Positions 59,026 through 64,000 of a DNA stretch of 64,000 bases are shown here, in pieces. The notes under the pieces were generated by a model. It searched no databases, was not told the origin of the DNA, and saw only the letters and a program-made list of their open reading frames with translations. This stretch comes from AP-15 sp963738185 (GTDB lineage: Bacteria > Pseudomonadota > Alphaproteobacteria > ATCC43930 > CGMCC-115725). The position numbers and the translations under genes were made by a program. The DNA is taken from NCBI GenBank assembly GCA_963738185.1, contig CAVTVA010000003.1:992001-1056000 (forward strand), written 5' to 3'. The first letter of the stretch is position 1; each line of letters starts with the position of its first letter.

Positions 59026-60400
59026 ATGAGCGACGAATTGCCGACCGCCGCGCGGGTGTCCGATCCGGGGATCCGTGCGCTTTATGCCCAGGAGAACCGC
59101 TGGCAGGCCTGGCTTGAGGTCGAGGCGGCGCTGGCCCGCGCGCAGGAGGAGCTGGGCATCATCCCAAAGGGAGCTGCCGACGCGATCGCCCGCGCCGCGC
59201 ACCTCGAATTGCTCGATCGCGCCCGCATCGACGAGGGCTTCGCCCGCACCGGCCACACCATCGTGCCGCTCGTCTGGGAGCTCTCCCGGGTCGTCGGCGA
59301 GCCCCATGGCGGCTGGGTGCATTGGGGTGCGACGACGCAGAACATCACCCAGACCGGCGATCTTCTGGTATTGCGCCAGGCGCACCGGGTGTTCCTCGGG
59401 CTGATCGGCGATGCGCTCAAAGCGATGGCCGACCTCGCCGAGCGCGGCGCCGACATGCCGATCGCCGGGCGCACCCACGGCCAGCACGCGCTGCCGGCGA
59501 CCTTCGGCTACAAGCCGGCGGTGTGGATCGACGAGTTGATCCGCCACGTCGAACGGTTCCGCCAGGCGGCGCCGCGCATCTTTGTCGCGATGCTGGGCGG
59601 GGGTGCGGGCACCTTCGCCTCGCTCGGTGAGGCGGGGCCCAAGGTGCAGGAAGGCATCGGGCGCCAGCTCGGCATGCTGCCGATGCGCGTGCCCTCGCGC
59701 ACGATCGGCGACCATTTGGCCGAGAACATCTGCCTGCTCGGGCATGCTGGCCGCGACCTGCGGCAAGATCGGCCGCGAGATCTACACCTTGATGAAGACC
59801 GAGTTCGGCGAGGTCGAGGAGCCGGTGCCTCCCGGCACCGTCGGCAGCTCGACGATGCCGCAAAAGCGCAACCCAAAGCTGTGCCAGGACGTGATCGCCG
59901 CTGCAGCCGAGGTGCGCGCGATGGTGCCGCTGGCATTGGAGGCGATGCAGACCGAACATGAGGCCGACCGGACCACCAGCCTGATCATGGACACCGCCGA
60001 CGCGCGCGCCGCGGTCGCGACCGGCGACATGCTGGCGCGCCTTGTCGAAATCATGCGCGGGCTGCGGCTCGACCCCGAGCGGATGCGCAAGAACCTCGAT
60101 TTGGGCGGCGGGCTGATCATGGCCGAGGCGGTGATGCTGAATTTGGGCGCCACGATCGGCCGCCAGCACGCGCACGACGTCGTCTACGACGCGGCCCAGG
60201 CGGCCTTTGTCGAGAACCGCGCGTTCGCCGAATTGCTCGCCGCCGACCCGCGTGTGACGGCACACCTCGACCGGCCGGCGATCGCCGCCCTGCTCGACCC
60301 GACCCGATACACCGGGCTCTGCGCCGAGATGGCCCGCGACGCGGCCACCAGGGCACGGGCAGCAGCGGCGGAAGTTGCTTCGCCCTCTTGGATTGAATAG
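59026..60400 (+). CDS. Adenylosuccinate lyase/3-carboxymuconate cycloisomerase-type enzyme (one +1 frameshift)
   Basis: Fumarase/aspartase superfamily lyase, about 457 residues after repair. Seen: 'RIDEGFARTGHTIVPLVWEL', 'WVHWGATTQNITQTGDLLVL' (core 'GATTQNITQTGD'), 'PIAGRTHGQHALPATFGYK', and the mobile catalytic loop 'GSSTMPQKRNPKLCQDV'. One extra G near 59740 separates 'HLAENICLL' from 'GMLAATCGKIGREIYTLM'. ATG 59026; GTG 59023 is also open. Position beside catabolic genes rather than purine genes favours a catabolic lyase over PurB, but the substrate cannot be fixed from sequence. Confidence 0.87.
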
Positions 60401-60412
60401 TGAACAGGTCCG

Positions 60413-61030
60413 ATGCCCGACCTCGTGATCCGTCCGGCTGTCCAGAACGACCTCAGGGTACTGTGGGATTTCCTCGCGATGGCGGCCTATGAACCCGATG
60501 CAGAGGCGGCGGAAGCGGTTCCGTCCGTAGCCAAGTATCTCGTCGGCTGGCAGCGACCCGGGGATTTCGGGTTCATCGCCGAACAGAACGACGAAACTAT
60601 CGGTGCAGCCTGGGCACGGCGCTTGTCCACCGAAGAGCTCAGGTTCCCTTACGGGGACGAAGAGACCCCGAAGGTGTCGATCGGCGTGAAACCGAATGCG
60701 CGCGGCCAAGGAGCTGGTGAGAAGCTGATGCGCGCGTTGATCGGCGAGGCCGCTCGCCGCGGGCTTGGCCTTGATCTTAGCGTGCGGTCCGAAAATCCCG
60801 CCCGTCGCCTCTACGAGCGCCTCGGCTTTCGCGACATCCCCGGTTCCGCTGCTACGAACCGCACTGGCGGGCATGTCGATCGGCATGACACTGAGGCGCT
60901 AATACATATTCCGCTATCCTTCGCAACGTCCGACGCCAGCCAAATCCCTTTAACCGTCCGCTGTCGAGATTGTCTGATAACGCCGCGGGCCCTACGGTCA
61001 CGGCTTCGCTTGGATGACAGGAGTATCGTC
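60413..61030 (+). CDS. GNAT acetyltransferase, frame running on into the next gene
   Basis: Residues about 1-165 are a GNAT fold: 'LVIRPAVQNDLRVLWDFLAM', 'VSIGVKPNARGQGAGEKLM' with the acetyl-CoA motif R-G-Q-G-A-G, and 'SENPARRLYERLGFRDIPG'. After 'HDTEALIHIPLS' the sequence looks non-coding, yet no stop occurs and the frame continues in phase into the LLM gene at 61031. The LLM start has its own ribosome site, so I treat them as two genes with a lost GNAT stop. A true bifunctional protein is possible but less likely. Acetyl acceptor unknown. Confidence 0.7.
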
Positions 61031-61873
61031 ATGGAATTCGGGGCTTCGATTTTCTTCACCGACTATTCGATCTCGCCGGCCGAGCTGGCGGTGGCGCTCG
61101 AGGAGCGCGGCTTCGACTCGCTGTGGGCGGCCGAGCATTCGCACATCCCGGTGCCGCGCAAGACGCCGGCGCCCGGCGGCGGCGAATTGGCCAAGCGCTA
61201 TTACGACGTGATGGACCCGTTCGTGACGCTCGCCGTGGCGGCGGCGGCGACCAAGCGGCTCAAGCTCGCCACCGGCATCTGCCTGGTCATCCAGCGCGAC
61301 ACGATCCAGACCGCAAAGCTCGTCGCCTCGATCGACCAGGTTTCGGGCGGCCGGTTTCTGTTCGGCATCGGCGGCGGCTGGAACGCCGAGGAGATCGAGA
61401 GCCACGGCACGGTCTTCGGCACGCGCATGCAGAAGATGCGCGAGCAGATGGAGGCGATGAAGGAGATATGGACCAAGTCCAAGCCCGAATATGACGGCGA
61501 GATCGTCAAAGTCACGCCGATGATGACCTGGCCCAAGCCGGTGCAAAGGCCGTGGCCGCCGATCATCCTCGGCGGGGCCTTTCCGTGGGCGGCGCGGCGG
61601 GCGGTGCGCTATGGCGACGGCTGGTACCCAAACGCGTCGAGCGGCGACCCCGAGGAATATATGCCGCGCTTTCGGCAGATGGCGAGCGACGCCGGCCGCG
61701 ATCCCGCCTCGCTGCCGGTGACGATCGGCGGCGCGCCCGAGGACGCCGACCGGCTGAAGCGGTTCCGCGATCTGGGCGCGGTGCGGGCCAACGTCACCCT
61801 GCCGGCCGAAAAGGCCGATCAGATCCTGCCGGTGCTCGACCGCTGGGCCAAGCTGATGCCGCAGCTGAATTAG
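61031..61873 (+). CDS. LLM class F420/FMN-dependent oxidoreductase
   Basis: 280 residues from 'MEFGASIFFTDYSI'. Seen: 'ELAVALEERGFDSLWAAEHSHIPV' (core 'GFDSLWAAEHSHIP'), 'LATGICLVIQRDTIQTAKLVAS' (core 'QRDTIQTAK'), 'GRFLFGIGGGWNAEEIESHG' and 'PWPPIILGGAFPWAARRAV'. This pattern (AEH-SHIP, GGGWN) marks the F420-type LLM subfamily found in Actinobacteria and some proteobacteria. AGGAG lies 8 bases before the ATG. It ends the amidohydrolase-lyase-GNAT-LLM run. Substrate unknown. Confidence 0.87.
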   Translation: MEFGASIFFTDYSISPAELAVALEERGFDSLWAAEHSHIPVPRKTPAPGGGELAKRYYDVMDPFVTLAVAAAATKRLKLATGICLVIQRDTIQTAKLVASIDQVSGGRFLFGIGGGWNAEEIESHGTVFGTRMQKMREQMEAMKEIWTKSKPEYDGEIVKVTPMMTWPKPVQRPWPPIILGGAFPWAARRAVRYGDGWYPNASSGDPEEYMPRFRQMASDAGRDPASLPVTIGGAPEDADRLKRFRDLGAVRANVTLPAEKADQILPVLDRWAKLMPQLN

Positions 61874-62108
61874 CGCGTTCTCCACTCAGGTCGAACCATC
61901 CTTCGTCACCTCCGCACAAGAGCGTGAGAAGAAATCGACGATTAGCGAGCGTGGCGTGGTCCTCCCCCGCTTTCGCGAGGGTAGGCTCTTCGAGACGCTC
62001 GATGTGCGGGCTCCTCAGCCGATGCAGAGCCTCGCTTTCGATGCCTGCCAATTTCTTCACACGCTCCCAAGCGAGGGGCCCAAGGCGTGCGCCTGGCCTG
62101 AACAGTCT

Positions 62109-63767
62109 CTAGCCGCGATTTGCGGCCGGCCTGGTCTTTGTCAGCAGTGCGTCGAGCGCTTCGGGGGTGTCGATATCGACGAGGACCGCATCGTCGTCCA
62201 TCTCGATCTCGGCGACCAATTCGGCATGCTCGCCGATCAGGTGACGCGCGCCGACGTCGCCGGCGATCTGGGCCATCTCGGGAAAGAACTGCTTCGACCA
62301 CAGCACCGGGTTGCCGCGTTTGCCGCGGCGGGTCGGCACGACAATCGCGCGGCCCTCAAGCGGGTTGAACGCCGCGATCAGCCGGTCGATATGCCGGCCC
62401 GTGACCAGCGGCATGTCACCGAGGCAAACGAGGGCGCCGTCGAGATCGGCTGGCAATGCGGCGATGCCGCGCCTGAGCGAGGTCGACAGACCGTCGGCGA
62501 AATCCGGGTTGCGCACCCGCTCGACCGGGAGCTTGCCCAAGGCGACGTCGATCTCGTCGGCCTTGTTGCCCAGCACCGCGACGATCGGGCGCGCCCGCGA
62601 GGCGAGCAGCCGCTGCGCCACCCGGGCCACCATCGGGGTGCCGGCAATGTCGGCAAGCAGCTTGTTTGGGCCGCCCATCCGCCGCGACTGGCCGGCGGCC
62701 AACAGCAGCGCGCCAATCCGCGGCCCTTGCGGCTTCTCGCTAGGTGTTGGCGCCGGCGGCTTGGGCTCGGCTCGGGGCTGCGGGCGCGACGGGATTTCGG
62801 CCAAGAGCCCGCCCGTGCCCATGCGCATGATCTCGGCGGGCCCGACCGGCAACCCGGCGACCAGCCGTTCCAGCACCCAGTCGAAGCCATTGCCCTTGGG
62901 CGACCGGGCGCAACCGGGCAGCCCCAGGACCGCGCGCTCGCCGACATGGCCCAGCAGCAGCAGATTGCCGGGATCGACCGGCATGCCGAAATGGTCGATC
63001 CGGCCGCCGGCGGCGACGATCGCCGCCGGGATCACGTCGCGCCGGTCGAGGATCGCCGAGGCGCCGTGGATCAGCAGCATGTCGATGCCGTGGCCGAGCG
63101 CGTCGCGAATCCGTGAGGCCAATTCGCCGGTCGCATGGGCACAGCGCTCCTCGAGCGCGAGCCTGCAGCCGAGCGCGGCAAGCCGCCCGTCGGTCACCTC
63201 GCGGGTTTTGTCGAGGATGCTTTCCTTGAGGCCGGGGAGCCGGGTCTGGATCAGCCCGACCGAGAGCTTCTGAAAGGGCGCCACGCGCAGCAGCGGGCCT
63301 TCGGAAATGGCCGCCTTGACGCAGTCTTTGACTGCGGGCTCGGGTGCGCCGAACGGGATGATCTTGACCGTGGCGGCCATCTGGCGCGGCTCGACCACGG
63401 TGAACGGCGGCAATGTCCCGAAGGTGATGGCTTCGTCGACAAGATTGAGCCGGTCGATCCGCTCGCGCGAGAAGACCAGCAAACCGCGCGTCTCGGCGTG
63501 TAGATTGGCCCGCCCGGTGAATGGCGCCGCCACCGAGATGCCGGGCCCGGCCGCCGCGATCGCCACCCGTTGCGCCGCCTCGTTTTCGGGTACATCTCCC
63601 GGATCGAGACGGGCGACGGTAATCTCCTTGATGCCGGAGGCGGCGATCAGCTCCACATCCGCAGCCGACAGCACCCGGGCCTTTTTCAGCGCCGTCGTCC
63701 CCAGCTTAAGGCTATGCGCGAGGATCGCCCCCTCGGCCTCGGCGACCGGGACCTCGCCGAATTTCAT
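62109..63767 (-). CDS. Molybdopterin-binding domain fused to MobA-like nucleotidyltransferase
   Basis: 552 residues. N-terminal part (1 to about 330) is a MoeA/MoCF-type domain: 'FGEVPVAEAEGAILAHSLKLG', 'VSAADVELIAASGIKEITVA' (core 'LIAASGIKEI'), 'LLIHGASAILDRRDVIPAAI' and 'MPVDPGNLLLLGHVG'. After a Pro-rich linker, the C-terminal part (about 350-552) is a nucleotidyltransferase: 'GALLLAAGQSRRMGGPNKLL' and 'VCLGDMPLVTGRHIDRLI'. It probably adds CMP to molybdenum cofactor for xanthine-dehydrogenase-type enzymes, as MocA does. Overlaps the xdhC gene by four bases, supporting that role. Confidence 0.88.
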   Translation of the reverse strand: MKFGEVPVAEAEGAILAHSLKLGTTALKKARVLSAADVELIAASGIKEITVARLDPGDVPENEAAQRVAIAAAGPGISVAAPFTGRANLHAETRGLLVFSRERIDRLNLVDEAITFGTLPPFTVVEPRQMAATVKIIPFGAPEPAVKDCVKAAISEGPLLRVAPFQKLSVGLIQTRLPGLKESILDKTREVTDGRLAALGCRLALEERCAHATGELASRIRDALGHGIDMLLIHGASAILDRRDVIPAAIVAAGGRIDHFGMPVDPGNLLLLGHVGERAVLGLPGCARSPKGNGFDWVLERLVAGLPVGPAEIMRMGTGGLLAEIPSRPQPRAEPKPPAPTPSEKPQGPRIGALLLAAGQSRRMGGPNKLLADIAGTPMVARVAQRLLASRARPIVAVLGNKADEIDVALGKLPVERVRNPDFADGLSTSLRRGIAALPADLDGALVCLGDMPLVTGRHIDRLIAAFNPLEGRAIVVPTRRGKRGNPVLWSKQFFPEMAQIAGDVGARHLIGEHAELVAEIEMDDDAVLVDIDTPEALDALLTKTRPAANRG

Positions 63768-64000
63768 GCCGCCTCGGCCACATTGGCGTGGCGCAGGATC
63801 TGGGTCATCTGGGCAACGATCGAGACCGCCACCTCGGCCGGCGAGATGCCGCCGATCGCGAGGCCGACCGGGGCGTGAATGCGCGCCAGGTCGTCCTCGG
63901 TGAAGCCCTGCTCCTTGAGCCGCGAGCAACGTCTGGCATGGGTGCGGCGCGAGCCCAGCGCGCCGATGTAAAAACATTCCGAGCGCAAGGCGACGGCCAA
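63764..64000 (-). CDS. XdhC family protein, C-terminal part (5' end outside window)
   Basis: The last 78 residues of an XdhC/CoxF-type chaperone: 'CFYIGALGSRRTHARR' Rossmann motif, 'RIHAPVGLAIGGISPAEVAVSI' (core 'HAPVGLAIGG', with 'SPAEVAVSI'), and the C-terminal helix. XdhC proteins sulfurate and insert molybdenum cofactor into xanthine dehydrogenase-family enzymes. The frame is open to the window edge. Its stop overlaps the start of the cofactor transferase gene (ATGA). The enzyme subunits should lie beyond the right edge. Confidence 0.88.
   Translation of the reverse strand: MAVALRSECFYIGALGSRRTHARRCSRLKEQGFTEDDLARIHAPVGLAIGGISPAEVAVSIVAQMTQILRHANVAEAA

Noticed and set aside
3161..59740. 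Programmed +1 frameshifting as a shared mechanism for the nine breaks
   Set aside because: The sites share no slippery codon, stop codon or stimulatory motif and lie in unrelated genes. Insertion-type sequence error explains them better.
61874..62108. Possible gene or remnant in the 235-base gap before the molybdenum-cofactor gene
   Set aside because: Short frames on both strands have no recognisable motif or ribosome site; treated as a convergent intergenic region.
1..64000. tRNA, rRNA, prophage, insertion sequence or integrase
   Set aside because: Scanning the gene-free stretches showed no cloverleaf-like or rRNA-like sequence and no transposase or integrase motif.

Overview
The window is GC-rich chromosomal DNA from an alphaproteobacterium, most likely a Rhodospirillales-like aerobe (inference). 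The best evidence is the minus-strand core block yebC-ruvC-ruvA-ruvB-tolQ-tolR-tolA-tolB-pal-cpoB-tilS-ftsH-glmM-thiD. Further support comes from a SAM-II riboswitch upstream of metZ (a class known mainly from Alphaproteobacteria) and a coq7 gene for ubiquinone synthesis. No rRNA, tRNA, CRISPR array, prophage or insertion sequence was seen.

Layout. 1-4.8 kb: end of an MFS transporter, a PIN-domain toxin-antitoxin pair, a long amidase and a small GlcG/HbpS-type protein. 4.8-20.2 kb: the envelope, recombination and cell-wall core block (thiD, glmM, ftsH, tilS, tol-pal, ruvABC, yebC, ymdB). 20.4-26.6 kb: accessory oxidoreductases (aldo/keto reductase, LLM flavoprotein, GMC oxidoreductase), yaiI and an MmgE/PrpD protein. 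26.6-30.4 kb: sulfur assimilation, with SAM-II riboswitch and metZ followed by a promoter/operator, cysI and the siroheme synthase N-domain. 30.4-34.1 kb: two beta-hydroxyacid-dehydrogenase-type proteins, a DUF559 nuclease bracketed by inverted repeats, a coiled-coil membrane protein and a CobW GTPase. 34.4-37.8 kb: three orphan TadE/TadG-like genes and three REP-like hairpins. 38.2-42.8 kb: HlyD-FUSC exporter, amidohydrolase and LLM monooxygenase. 43.0-47.5 kb: lytic transglycosylase, coq7, dsbB, Uma2 nuclease and ABC exporter. 47.7-50.9 kb: a UGSC-motif selenoprotein with its conserved neighbour, then MpaB-like and DUF3775 genes. 50.9-57.7 kb: a phosphoketolase/acetate kinase module with UspA and CBS stress proteins, and a decayed BrnT/BrnA-type pair. 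57.9-64 kb: a second amidohydrolase, a lyase, GNAT and LLM genes, then a molybdenum-cofactor cytidylyltransferase fusion next to xdhC.

Sequence quality matters here. Nine breaks in eight otherwise well-conserved genes (amidase twice, ftsH, tolB, yebC, an aldo/keto reductase, cysI, dsbB, and an adenylosuccinate-lyase-type gene) are each explained by one extra base. Several of these genes are normally essential or important, so insertion-type sequencing errors are more likely than nine pseudogenes. One of them creates a false dsbB-coq7 fusion. Coordinates below give the restored gene extents.

The most interesting signal is the selenoprotein at 47730..48266. An in-frame UGA sits in a U-G-S-C motif, the reading frame continues 82 codons beyond it, and a hairpin with GU in its apical loop lies at the usual bacterial SECIS distance. 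Ordinary gene calling would cut this gene at the UGA and lose the active site.
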